Shown here piece after piece: positions 1-10,604 of a DNA stretch of 64,000 nucleotides; position 1 is the stretch's first letter, and each line of letters opens with the position of its first letter. The DNA is from Aplidium turbinatum (lineage: Eukaryota; Chordata; Ascidiacea; Aplousobranchia; Polyclinidae), in NCBI GenBank assembly GCA_918807975.1, contig OU964934.1, positions 9,486,001-9,550,000 of the forward strand, given 5' to 3'. A program made the position numbers and the translations under genes. Under the pieces are notes generated by a model. It worked only from the letters and a program-made list of their open reading frames with translations, did not search any database and was not told where the DNA came from.

Positions 1-114
1 CCTCATTACCTTAACTCTGGTCCATTCTAGTTATGAAGTTAACAATGATTACTTTGAGAACCTAAAGCTTGGCTACTTGTTCAGTATAATGACATTAACG
101 CTATTGTTCTGCAG

Positions 115-3100
115 ACGGTCTTGAAACTACAGAGAAGTGGTTGGATGATTGTTACAAAGATTTGAAAGCAGATTTGGAAACGAACGCAAAGTGAGGACAA
201 TTTTCCTGTGAATTAAATGCATTTGAAAACAAACCTTCGTATTATTGAAAGTTGGCGACGACATTTCATGAAAAATTGATTTATGGAGCGATATTGGTCG
301 ATTAGTGTCAATTCTCAAACGCGTCGTCCATCAACAGAAAAAGGTTCAGGAAAAGTGTTGCTGTACTCTTCATAATTTCGTCCAGTCCAACAGGATATTC
401 CTAAAACAACGACAACTTTACTCCTTTAATTGTTACTGGATGTATTTTGCTCATAAGCCACTGACTAAATATTGTTAGAGAGTTGTCACATTTTTTTGTA
501 GCAAGCATTCGAATCCAGCCAATTCTTCGTCACCCCCTTCCTTGAGTCCTCTTGTAGTATTGAAACGAGCGTACGCCAAGCTGCTTGACTGGGACAAAGA
601 AAAACCATATCCTGAGGTGTGTTGCATGCAGCAGTGAATGTCATCAAAACAACGTTGTCGAATGGCGTTATGTATTCATTTAGTTGCGTTTTTTGTATTT
701 AAAAAATGTATGAAAAGTTATTGATTCGATATTTTCATTATTGAATACTGAAAAGTTTGTTTTATTATCGGAGTTGCGATGCAACATCTCCTCGAATGCC
801 CTGTCCTAAACGCAGGATGCTCTGCACAGAAGTTAACGAGCTCAACGATAGAGCAAGAGCTTGCGTGATGCTCTGGGCTACGGCCGTGTGACACACGATG
901 AAGAAGAAGATCGGAGTTATTAAACTTTTCTTGCAGCAAGCTGCAGTTTTCATCTGATGAATTAAAAATTAAAAGAAAGAACTTATAAATTGTTAAAACT
1001 TTTCATTTTTTGTTTATTGTTGACATTCATTTTGTTATTCAATGTTTGTCAGTACAACCGGGTAAGAAAATCCCTTTGATTCAAAATCATACGGTGGTGA
1101 ATATAATTTTCATCTCTCTACCACAGACAGTGTTGGCAGATCAGGGCAGATTTGCTCAAATTCAAGACGAATTCAAGAGACTGGTGCTGGTGGCTTCGGT
1201 GTTTCTGACGACATTTTCAACTTTCGGACCGAATCTTTCCTCTCATCAGTCATTCGTGGCTTCTCTTAAAGAAGAACTGTTTGTTTTAACCACGCCTGAG
1301 CAGTTGTAAGTTTACGATACGGAAAAGATAGATTTTTAACTCTTTTGTGCGCTTGTCCTGAGACTCAACTATGTCGTCATGCTTTATTTACCTATGCCCC
1401 AAACAGCAAACCAGTCGTTTTTTACATTGGTTTAACGTCTGCAGACGTTGAACCAATGTAAAAAACAGCTGTTTTGGATTAGAGATATAAATAATAACCT
1501 ACTTTGGTTGGTCAACCTTACCTGCTTGCTTTTAACAAGAAATTCTGATTAAAGTTTTTGTATAAATAATAACAGTTGTTAAACTGATTGTGTTTGATGC
1601 TATAATGTCACTAGTTGGAGCAGCTGACGAGATGGCCGAATGGTCTTTCTCTGCTCCAGGTACATCAGATTGAATTGTACAAGCGTACTTATTTCTCAAT
1701 GTTCCTGAAATATACGTTATTGTGAAATAAGCTTACTGTGTACTGTAATAAAAACCTGATTGGCAAATAAAGTAATTTTTTTTTCTCTCCCCAGCAACGA
1801 CCAGCTGTACTCCATTATTTAAAAAAACTGTCTTCATCTTTTACACAGCAAAGATTTACCCAACACCCTCACTGCTGTTGTGGAGCAAATATGGCACAAG
1901 ACCTCAGACCACTTCAAATCGAATGACATCAGCTCGCAAATTGACATATCCGATGACAAGAAAGCTGTTCTGAAAAGCCAAATCGAAAAGCTTTCCGGAC
2001 TTGAAAGCCATCCCGTGTACCAAGTACTTGGTGAGAAGCATTTCAATCTGGGCAAACCTTTCGCGAATGCAGGAGGCGATTGGTCGGCCTTGTTTAACAA
2101 AGGATTTTCAAGCTTGTTTTCTCATTGTAAATACTTTGCATAATTTACTTCTGGTGGATTGGAGTATTTCCGTAGTAAAGATAGTTCCATACTCAGTTAG
2201 TGAGCTTCGGAGACTGAAAAGGTAAGATTTTCATTGTACTCGGCCTTCGGCACTACTGAGAATAGGGTGGTCAGTTTCTCTGGCCGCTTTTGTTGATTTC
2301 CATCTAAGTTTTCATTATTTGTATCGCTAGTGAAACGTTCTCGGGACTACTTGATCACTGTGGCCGAGTACTTCGCACAGCACAAAGCCGCCACCTCAAA
2401 CTCACTGAGCTTTCCATCCCCTCCCGGGTTGCAGGTAGGTTTGGGTTCAATTTGAAACAATTATCATTATTTTTACGAACAAAGAAGTTTCAATTCATTT
2501 CGAATTCATATCATGAATCGTTTCACGTTGGTAGACGTGGACAAGATGGAAAAAGTAACTACTGTCTCCAGCCAGCAAATCTGTTCTTTTTACCTTAACT
2601 GTATCGTCTATTTCGTCGTCTACACACGTTTAATCAACGCAAATAGGGCTTATTTGTCTGCTGCTTTGGGGTACAAAAAGTTGGAAAGTGCATTTGCTTT
2701 GATGTGGAGTTCAGACTGAGCTTTACTCATACAGCAAAATCCGTCGTTTTTGCATCAATGTAAAAGCGAGCAATTTGATAAAGTAAAATATATTTGATAA
2801 AGTAAGCAATTTGTAAAGCAATTTGAATCAATATAAAAATGACGGATTTTGCTGTCTGAGATCAGAACATCTTGTTTTCAGATTGTGTTCAATGAGCTAA
2901 CCACTGTTGCAAAAGCCTATTCAAACCTAGTTAACCTCAATCAGTCAGTGTATGGTCCTTTTTATGCTCCAGTGCTACGGAAAATTATGGGTGAGTAAAT
3001 TCTTGTAAGCGTTATCAGTCTCGTTTCTTCAAACATTTTATGTTAAATTAACGTTATCCAACATCAGATTAAACACAGATTTTGACTTTGTATTATTATC

Positions 3101-3488
3101 TTTATCGACATCCTTGTGTGGTGTTGCTCACAAGTGACTTCTTGTGTCTCAAATTTACTGCGCACTTAGCCACAAGGGGAAAGTAACAAGTCAGAAATTA
3201 AATTATTGAACACGTCTAATTTAGCAAGATTTGCCTTTGTTGTGTTATGAACGCAAAAAGCTTTTTCTTTATCAGATTTAAGCGGATAGTTTACCAATGC
3301 AATCTTAATCGCAATAGTTCAGTGTTGTTTCATTAGGTTGTTTTTTAATATTTACAGATTTGCCTCCCACGCCTTCCTCAACCCCTACCAGCAGCCCACG
3401 TGATGAAACAGCGTCATCCAAGCAACGAGAAGAACTGAACAAAGCAAAAAAGAAGCTAGATATGGATTCTACTCCACAAGGTGGATGA
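115..3488 (+). CDS. TCP11-family protein (T-complex protein 11-like), 3' part
   Basis: Seven exons spliced by eye: 115-190, 502-616, 1127-1305, 1849-2030, 2331-2434, 2882-2990, 3358-3488. All introns are GT-AG and phase is kept throughout, giving 297 residues to a TGA at 3486-3488. The gene starts upstream of the window. Family signs: a 'TEKWLDDCYKDL' helix, then 'SPLVVLKRAYAKLLDW', 'KPYPETVLADQGRF' (TCP11 proteins have a YPETVLMDQ-type motif here), a hydrophobic 'LVLVASVFLTTF' helix, 'HPVYQVLVKR' and 'NQSVYGPFYAPVLRKI' (family: VFGPFY). The tail after exon 6 is low-complexity Ser/Thr/Pro then Lys-rich and is probably disordered. Mammalian TCP11 acts in sperm; its paralogues are broadly expressed and little understood, so a precise role here is not claimed. 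Introns carry a LINE tail (776-909), MITEs (1404-1478, 2732-2854) and a SINE piece (2218-2295). Family call fairly sure; exact last exon less so. Confidence 0.8.
776..909 (+). mobile_element. 5'-truncated LINE 3' end with 9-bp target duplication
   Basis: A short insertion in intron 2 of the TCP11-like gene. The 9-bp ATCGGAGTT stands on both sides (767-775 and 910-918). The inside reads as the C-terminus of a non-LTR retrotransposon ORF2: 'MQHLLECPVLNAG' (the usual HxLxxCP end) and, after a frame change, '...NDRARACVMLWATAV' stop. It ends in a GAAGAAGAAG tail, like the GAA-type tails of the LINE copies at 20434-21035 and 23197-25705. Dead on arrival by 5' truncation. Confidence 0.75.
1404..1478. 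repeat. Palindromic MITE copy 1 (CAGCAAA...GACGTT family)
   Basis: Near-perfect 75-bp palindrome centred on CTGCAG at 1439-1444. The left arm has CAGCAAACCAGTCGTTTTTT and ACATTGG, the right arm CCAATGT and AAAAAACAGCTGTTTTGG. Lies in intron 3 of the TCP11-like gene. Same family as the copies at 2732, 4998, 5558, 6029, 8890, 9590 and 9853. Confidence 0.75.
2218..2295 (-). repeat. SINE body fragment, relative of the SINE at 52385-52640
   Basis: The stretch 'TTTTCATTGTACTCGGCCTT' through 'AGGGTGGTCAGTTTCTCTGG' closely resembles 52425-52510 in the same order. The tRNA-like head present in the 52 kb copy is missing here, so this is a fragment. Orientation is taken from the 52 kb copy. Confidence 0.55.
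2732..2854. repeat. Palindromic MITE copy 2, with an expanded centre
   Basis: Ends are CAGCAAAATCCGTCGTTTTT and its near reverse complement AAAATGACGGATTTTGCTG. The centre is not the usual GTCTGCAGAC but an AT-rich stretch in which AATTTGATAAAGTA-like words repeat. Lies in intron 5 of the TCP11-like gene. Confidence 0.7.
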
Positions 3489-4256
3489 CTTTCCTACTCT
3501 TAGTTCATTATCTCTTGGTGGTGTCAATGAAAAGTCGGCAATATCGAGCAGCGCTCTACCCCCGCCCTGTGCGTTTAAAAAATGTTGCTGATAGGACAGC
3601 TTTTTTTTAAAGCTGAGATTGGAAAATAGAGTTAGATTCTTACAACAACGTTGTAGATACGATGGTAAGGCTTGAAAGTGGACGGAGACGGGCTTTCTTG
3701 CACTTTTTTTGACTGACTTGAAATCTAAATGACCACCAATGACCATTGACCAGGCGTTTGTCCCAACCTAATAAGGCGGCATAAACTCCGAGATCGATCT
3801 GACTTGCATCAGCGATGTCTGTCCTTCTGTGCGTGTACAAACTAACCGGAATCAGCTTTCTAAACTTGAGGATTGCATTACTAAGTTTTGTCGAAAAAAC
3901 AGCTAATGCTCTTTTTTCTGCTGACAGATAATTACACGGTGAAGCTGCTGGTTTACTTATAAGTTTAGAGCGATTTATGTAGCTGACTTTTCCGGAAATA
4001 AAGCAGACTGACTTACACCTCAGAGTTTAACACCCCTCAGCTACCATCCAGAAGAAAATTTAAAGTGAATTTTTTTTGCCTACAACCATGTGATGCTGTC
4101 ACACGTTTTCATTTTTCCACTCGCAAAGTCCTTGCTTTTTTACAATGTAAAAAGCGCGTATTTGCTGCATGGGCTTGTCACGGCAGACAATGCATGTTTT
4201 CACTTTTTAGTGATGACTTTTGAAAGCTTTTTCTCAAACAAGGTTCTGTGTTGCAG
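3489..4256 (+). other. 3' UTR and downstream DNA of the TCP11-like gene
   Basis: No coding exon recognised. AATAAA at 3997-4002 lies 509 nt after the stop codon and is a candidate polyadenylation signal. Confidence 0.4.
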
Positions 4257-4526
4257 GAGAAAATTGACTCAGTGAACGTCTTCAATGCCGTCGTTTCCAC
4301 ATCGTTGCTGCTCCGACGGCAAATAACGCTTGGTGATCTGTCGCCGATCCCTCGTCGGTTCAGCCAGCTCACCAACCCATCGGTTATATCGGCCGACATG
4401 ATTCTTTTGCGTCTTCACAGAATTGTTCAGAATAGAGCATTGATGTTTTTACAAAGTTTAACAAGGCGATTGTTCTTGTTTTATCAATTTAACCACTGCT
4501 GGTCTTTAAGTTGTTCAAAACTTTGA
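4257..4526 (+). other. Orphan open frame after a splice-acceptor-like site
   Basis: TGTTGCAG at 4249-4256 looks like a splice acceptor. It is followed by an open frame, '(E)KIDSVNVFNAVVSTSLLL', continuing with 'RRQITLGDLSPIPRRF' and open to 4526. The first ~150 bp are more GC-rich than the flanks. The frame does not join the TCP11-like exon 7 in phase and matches no family I recognise. An open frame also exists on the minus strand (4178-4399). It could be a terminal exon of a second transcript, an old transposon piece, or chance. Confidence 0.2.
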
Positions 4527-4735
4527 CGCTTTTCAATCGGGTGAAGGGACGTGTGTGTTGTCATAAGACTACATCTTCCACAATATTTTTGATTTTGTAT
4601 TCAAAGTAGTAACTGTGGCGCGATATTATTTTGACTTAAAATTTTCGTAAATCCATGTTGACTTCAAGTTAGAGCAACTACTTCCAAAACATTATCGTTT
4701 TCACTAGCTGCTACTTTTTTGCTGGTTGCATCAAC

Positions 4736-4905
4736 CAGGGGTGGGCAACGTTGTCAGACTGCAGGCCGTTTGTAATGCACCTTCTGCTGATGTTCTTGAT
4801 GTAACCACTTGTACTACTGCTGATTGGTGCAAACAATATTTGTAAATATGTTTGATGGGTCTGATCTGTCAGTAAAAAGGGCCGGACCTGCCCTGACCAC
4901 CCCTG
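4736..4905. mobile_element. Short non-autonomous hAT-type MITE
   Basis: 170 bp beginning CAGGGGTGGGCAACG and ending GACCACCCCTG, inverted ends typical of hAT elements (CAGGGGTGGGCAA type). The flanking octamers GCATCAAC and GTATACAC agree at 5 of 8 positions, so a decayed 8-bp target duplication is possible but not proven. Confidence 0.6.
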
Positions 4906-4997
4906 GTATACACTATTGGTGTTAAAGTTGTATGATTATGAAAATCGGTTTTTATTGCTTTAAAATGAAAGATTTTTTTTGTTTAGCGTCCCCGAAA

Positions 4998-5075
4998 CAG
5001 AAAATTAGCCGTTTCTACATTGATTCAACGTCTGCAGACGTTGAATCAATGTAAAAAACGACTGATTTGATTTTG
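4998..5075. repeat. Palindromic MITE copy 3
   Basis: Palindrome with the core TTCAACGTCTGCAGACGTTG and flanking TACATTGA/TCAATGTA; outer arms AAAATTAGCCGTTTC and AAAACGACTGATTT are less matched. Same family as 1404-1478. Confidence 0.75.
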
Positions 5076-5557
5076 GGCTTGTTTACTTTTTAAACTGGGT
5101 TAGAGATTGACACTGCCGGAAACACTGTCACAGCAAACAAAATCACTCCTTTGTACGTTGATTTTTTTTCCACTGGGTTCCATTCCCCAACCTTACGTTT
5201 CCTTTGTCAAGATTTCACTGGCATTGTCTTGTTTTCGTTGATGGAACGTTAATATGACGTTGATATGGTATATTATATTATGATGATGGGACAAAATTTG
5301 CTGTGCAACTTTCTGACATGTCTAAAACATTACCTACAGTAGAACTGTGTATTGGCAATCAGATGTTTGCTTCAATAAAACGACAACATAAAAAAACATT
5401 TTGTATATCTTTCCAGTGCTTTTGTTGTTTGCAATCACTTGTGCTAGCTAATTCTTAGTTGATAATTAACTAAATGTTATACAGTAGATGTTCTTGTTTT
5501 CCCAGAAGAACCAGTTGCAATGTAAAAATTCCGATTTTTCAAGTCAAACTCTCCTTA

Positions 5558-5637
5558 GCTAGCAAAATCCGTGTTTTGTAAATTGATTTAACGTCTGCAG
5601 GCGTCGAATCAATGCAAAAAAGACGAATTGTGCTAGC
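5558..5637. repeat. Palindromic MITE copy 4
   Basis: Starts CTAGCAAAATCCGTG and ends GACGAATTGTGCTAG; centre ACGTCTGCAGGCGT. The arms differ at more positions than in copy 1, suggesting greater age. Confidence 0.7.
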
Positions 5638-6028
5638 CGGATCAGACCCAATCTGCGTTGGCAGTGACCCCCCTTCTGATGCATCGTTGCAACACTTCCC
5701 GATGTTGAAGCTGTTTGCCTGATAAGTCCTTCGTTGTGAGTTAGACACATATGACTTGCCTTAGTTATAAACACTGGTTTTATCACAGAATATTTTCACG
5801 TTTTGTTGTTATTTTTTAGTGTCTTAGTTTACTAAACGGACCTTACATATGTGGTGTTATAGAGATATAATTTTTTGTAATCATAATTCTGTATTTTGTT
5901 GTTGTGCGTAGTTGTCAGTGGACACACCGCGTAGAATGTCAATAAATAAGTTTTTGAACCGAGCATGTTATTTTTTTGAAAACATCTCCATGACCACCCA
6001 GTCAAAGATGTGCATGGAAAGATTTCAG

Positions 6029-6235
6029 AGAGCAAAATCCGTCATTTTTACATTGATTCAACGACTACAGAATCTACACGTTTAATTTGCATTCGGATGT
6101 TGCTGTTTGGGGAGGTTCGGATAGCGACACCACTCGCAACTTTCCAGCCAACAAAACTTGCCACATTTGCATCATTTCAACGACTGAAAACGTAGTTAGA
6201 CTTTGAAACGATGTAAAAACGTTGTCTTCTGCTGG
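6029..6235. repeat. Palindromic MITE copies 5a and 5b
   Basis: A half copy (AGCAAAATCCGTCATTTTTA then CATTGATTCAACGAC, from about 6031) is followed by a decayed full copy from about 6144 (CCAGCCAACAAAACTTGCC) to 6235 (GTTGTCTTCTGCTGG). Same arm vocabulary as the other copies, with a drifted centre. Confidence 0.6.
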
Positions 6236-6924
6236 TTGGGTTGTTTATTACGATGGTCAGTCTCTGCTTGTCGCAGTATCTCAGCAAGACAGCAGCTTCA
6301 TACAACATTCTCTATAATGATGGTTTAGTGGTGAGACCACGTTCGAAAGAACCCTGGTTCGACACTTATCCAGAGCACGCCGCTGTTTGACCTGAAACTT
6401 CATGACATGCTTGAAGGTGGACACGAACATTTGCAACCTTCCAGTCCACTGAGTCTAAATTTTTCAATTATTAGCAAAAGCCCAGATACGAAGAACGTAT
6501 TTTGATGTGAGTGTCACTGTTTCGGTTCGTTGCTCTTATGTATTTACTATTTTTGAAGCTTGTGTTTGGCCTAGCCCCACAAGTCTGAAAATGTGTTATT
6601 TACAGACTTTAAATCTTAGTCCCCTTTTTGCCGTATTCTGGCTTCCGCCCGGTAGTTCAAGATTTAGATTAAGTGGACTGGAAGGCAAGGAAGCTAATCT
6701 TCATGCTCACTTCTATGCATGCCTTACTTACCCCTAAAACGCTTATTTAATTCAAAAAGCCTTCATTGGCAAAAACAAAAAATGTTCGCAAAACGTAAGC
6801 CTATGTACGTTAATTTTACGACCAACAGTACTTGATGAAGTTCGATTATATGATACGCATACAAATTTTAACTCCAAGTAGACCTTAACACAATATTTTG
6901 GTTTCAGAAACTCGCCTATATTTA

Positions 6925-7041
6925 TTAACAAGTGAATAAAAAAATAACAATTAACCTCTCAAGTACATGTATTTTATGTTACATAAATGTTCATTACATG
7001 TACTTGAGAGGTTAACTGTTATTTTTTTATTCACTTGTTGA
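6925..7041. repeat. Long hairpin: 47-bp inverted repeat around a 23-bp loop
   Basis: Arms 6925-6971 and 6995-7041 are almost exact reverse complements; I count about two mismatches. They carry CAAGTGAATAAAAAAATAAC and TTAACCTCTCAAGTACATGT. No coding frame. Could be a foldback MITE of a different family from the CAGCAAA palindromes, or a transcribed hairpin. Confidence 0.75.
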
Positions 7042-8889
7042 TTCATTCATATCAGTTTGTATCCTCTGTGGATCCTTCTCTTGTGTCATGGGCTAATCCT
7101 ATAGATGTTTGTTGGTACACCCCTTCATTTTCTTTGAATCTATATTTATTAGTCTACAAAAAGGAATATGTTATTGTTTACGCTTCCGACACGTAAGATG
7201 TGTGTGCTTTTGGTGACATCAGACATACACAAAACGTCAACAATCGTTGACTTTAGCTGCACTACTAAGGCTGAAGCGATGGTGTGTCTATGTAAAATAA
7301 CAATCAATCTTTGACCACCATATCACAGAAGATCAATATTATTTTCATAACAAAGTGACTAATAGACTCAATCGAGCATAGTCACAAATAAAATACTTCA
7401 TCTCCAGAAACTGAAGGCGCCTTTATCATCAAATGAAGATGTTTATTTTGAAGACAAGTGGGTACCGAAAACGATGTCATTTCCTCTTCGCAAAGCCACA
7501 TAAAATGAAATAAACAAAACGACGACTCATGGCTTGCGTGTATTCTTGTCTGTTGCTTCCATTAGCTGGTTAGATGTGGTTTTGTTATCACCGGAGCTGT
7601 CGGAAACCAGTTCGTTTGTGATCAATTAAACGCATATGGTTAACAAATTATTGCGTTCCTTGGGGAAGTGAATGCCACTCACTGCTCAGCTGACAAACCT
7701 TTAAAGTTTTGCGTCAAATCAACGTTTTTTAATGTTGAAAAGAAGTAAAGTAGTGACGTAACGCTGACAGGACGGTGCACCTCACACCTGCCGTTGTAGG
7801 GTATGAATGAATTTGGCAGCAATTAAGATGAGAAAAGCTTTTCAATCAAGTCATGAACGAAACGGGTTACAATTATAACTTTTCAAATAGCTGGTTTCGT
7901 TAGTTGAAGACAGTAGCACACAGACCTTACAAACCAATTAACAGTTTAGAATTTAGATACTGTACTTTCCCATTAAGTTTATGTTTCCAAATATTGTACT
8001 GGTATTGATCACAGCAAGAAATGTAAAGAGTAGTTAGATTTGTACGCCGCCATTTGAAAACAGGCAAAACTTCAGAATACAGCTGCAGGCCTGCAGATGT
8101 TACCGTTTAATTTAACTTTACCGATTTAGGCCTTATCTTAGAAATTTTCCAAAATTATTTGATCAGTATGACTGTAACGTTAGCCTTTTAGAACGACTAT
8201 AAACAAGTAAAAATAAACCAGATCCGTTTGATCTTAAGCAGATATGTTTTTTGCAGCGACATAAATGTTGTAACACTGTCATGTTAAGTTAAAGCAGGTT
8301 TAAAAATGAAATAACATAGAAAAGACGATTGTCAAAGGGAATTTTACGATTTATGCTTCAATCATTATGTTAATTTAACGCCAAAATGTGAAAAACAGAT
8401 GAATTCATACAGTGTTTGGACAAGCAAGTTCATGTCTCTCAGTCTCGACTTATTCCTGAAAGACTTTTCTACAGCCAAGTTGTTGTCAATTGACTGTCTA
8501 ATGCGGCTTTATTTTTTTTTCTAATTTCATGCTTTTGAAAATTATTTGGGTAATTACCAACTTATTTTGCTAAATAGAATATTGCTTTTGAGAAAGAATA
8601 ATGTCTAAAGCATTTTGAGCATAAATTGAATGGTGTTAAAATCATTGAGTGATAATATTCTGTGAAAAAATACAGTGCCGCCTCAAAGTTTGTTCTATGC
8701 TTATTTATAAAAAAAAAACTATTTAAAGACTCTTGTCCAATAAATTTTATCAATATTGCAATTGCCTAATCCAGAACTTTCTAATAGAATTATTTTAAAT
8801 TTATTTCAGAAATCTCGTAATTTCTGCTTTTGTGGAAAATTAAAAAGGTTGTCATTTATTGTTCTGATGGTTTGCCCAAAGCAAGAGTT
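7042..8889. other. Intergenic, nothing recognised
   Basis: AT-rich sequence without a supported exon, RNA gene or clear repeat boundary. Confidence 0.5.
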
Positions 8890-8970
8890 AGCTAGCATCC
8901 TAGCTAAAAAAAGTGCGCATGGTATTGATTTAACGTCTTCAGAAATGTTAAAAACGTGTTTTGCTGGCTA
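8890..8970. repeat. Palindromic MITE copy 6, decayed
   Basis: GCTAGCATCCTAGC at the left, GATTTAACGTCTTCAGAAAT in the middle and ACGTGTTTTGCTGGCT at the right follow the family order, with many changes. Confidence 0.45.
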
Positions 8971-9589
8971 CCATAAAGTTTGTGATGTCACAACTGAATC
9001 AGCAAGAGCTAGAGCAGTAAAATTTTAATTATCGTTGAAAAATACCGCTTTTGTACACACTTCTTGTTTATTATCGAGGCCAATTCAGCCAAGGGTGGCA
9101 TTACTAGGTAATTTTCCAAGAAAAAACTTTGTATCCAATTTTCCATCTTAAATTACACGGCTTGGGATTTTGTTGTGCACGTCATAAAATGAATTCTTGC
9201 ATTCGTGACGTCGTCTTGATCAATTAACTTATCGCGAGAAATTGATTTGCTGCGTCAAGCGAAAAAGCGTAAATGATAATAATTTGGTTATATGTGACAA
9301 CAGATTAAACTGAAAATGTAATTGTGTTTTTTCCAAGTAGGAAAGAGACATCAGGAAAAGCAGTCAAAAGTTTATCATGACAAAAAGACGCAGTTGATTG
9401 CGGGGACACGTACAAAACAAAAACGTCGAAAAAGCGTTTGCGTCATTCAAATGTCATTGAACGATCAATTATTGTTGCTTGAGAGTTTTTTTGGAAAACG
9501 GATAATCTGTGTTTTGACAGGATACCAGCAACGTGTTATGAGTTTTTTTTTAGAACAATTGAAGGAAACTCAGACAGGAAAATCTTTAA

Positions 9590-9653
9590 TTTTTATATTG
9601 CTTTAACGTTCGCAGACGTTGGATCAATGTAAAAATGATAAATTTTGCTGTCT
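9590..9653. repeat. Palindromic MITE copy 7, right part
   Basis: TTTAACGTTCGCAGACGTTG then ATCAATGTAAAAATGATAAA and TTTTGCTGTCTG. The right arm is well kept; the left arm is mostly lost. Confidence 0.6.
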
Positions 9654-9852
9654 GAAAAGTTTTTTCGGATGCTTTCTTGTGAAGCAACTTCCGCAGGCCG
9701 TCGTTGGGACGTGGATAGAATCACGATGTTCTGACGGGGTTATGGCTACAGTAGAATATCTGTATCAACATTAGTAGATGTTCTGAAGGTGTTGCAATAC
9801 AATGGCATAGAAAACCAACAGGATATTTGATAATTTTCTCAAACGAGAAGTT

Positions 9853-9909
9853 TCCAGCCAGAAAATCAGTTTTGTTTTGCATTGACTCAATGTTGGCGGA
9901 CAAAACTGA
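9853..9909. repeat. Palindromic MITE copy 8, fragment
   Basis: CCAGCCAGAAAATCAGTTTT, TTGCATTGACTCAATGTTG and GGACAAAACTG resemble shortened arms of the family. Weak. Confidence 0.35.
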
Positions 9910-10521
9910 AAAATCTTGCGACTTTGAATAAGCAGATTGTGAAATTTTAATTTGTCAATAACTAACCTACTGTACAAAAATACATCGAAATAAATTTCCA
10001 AAAAAAAGTTTAGAATAGCCTTCGAGGTACGCTTAAAATATTTTCCGAATCTGCATTGAATTATTTTCTTTTGGCGCAGTAATTTGTTTCGTAAAAATTG
10101 AAACTCAGTGTTTGTGAACTTATAGTAGGCCTATCATGTTTGCAGGAAAACATAACAACAACAACTACCTGCTGCAGTTTGATCAACATTAAAGGTCAAA
10201 CTAAGGCTATTTGAGTTCACGCTTACAACCTATCTGTAAGCCGATGATAGGAGTAGCTATATAATATGTTTACATGTGATCTGCTTATGAGCAGCTTACA
10301 GTGTGTCTCAACGTCAGGCAAACCACTGGTAGATTTATACAGTAAATAATAATTTGGCAACAAATAACGTTTTTATCCGTGGTCTTCTCAGTTGTTAGTT
10401 TTGTTTTGTTGCTGTAGAAGACCAAAACTAAAAGCAGTCAGTTAAATAAAGATCGTTTTATTAAACGGTCCTTTTTTAACAAACCGGTCTATGTTTTCAT
10501 ATCAGGCTAACTATTTTGCAG
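9910..10521. other. Upstream region of the FAM167 homologue
   Basis: No exon recognised. CTATTTTGCAG ending at 10521 or ACTAACAG ending at 10569 could be the acceptor of the first coding exon, implying an upstream 5' UTR exon that I cannot place. Confidence 0.35.
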
Positions 10522-10604
10522 GAGTCGAGTCAAAAGGCTATTTCTAAGCAACATCATTGTTACTAACAGGTTGTATTACTCATCGAATTAAGATTGCAAT
10601 CGAC

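Noticed and set aside
9322-9606. 94-codon frame with basic 'RHQEKQSKVYHDKKTQ'
   Set aside because: It has no clear family match, and its end overlaps a MITE copy.
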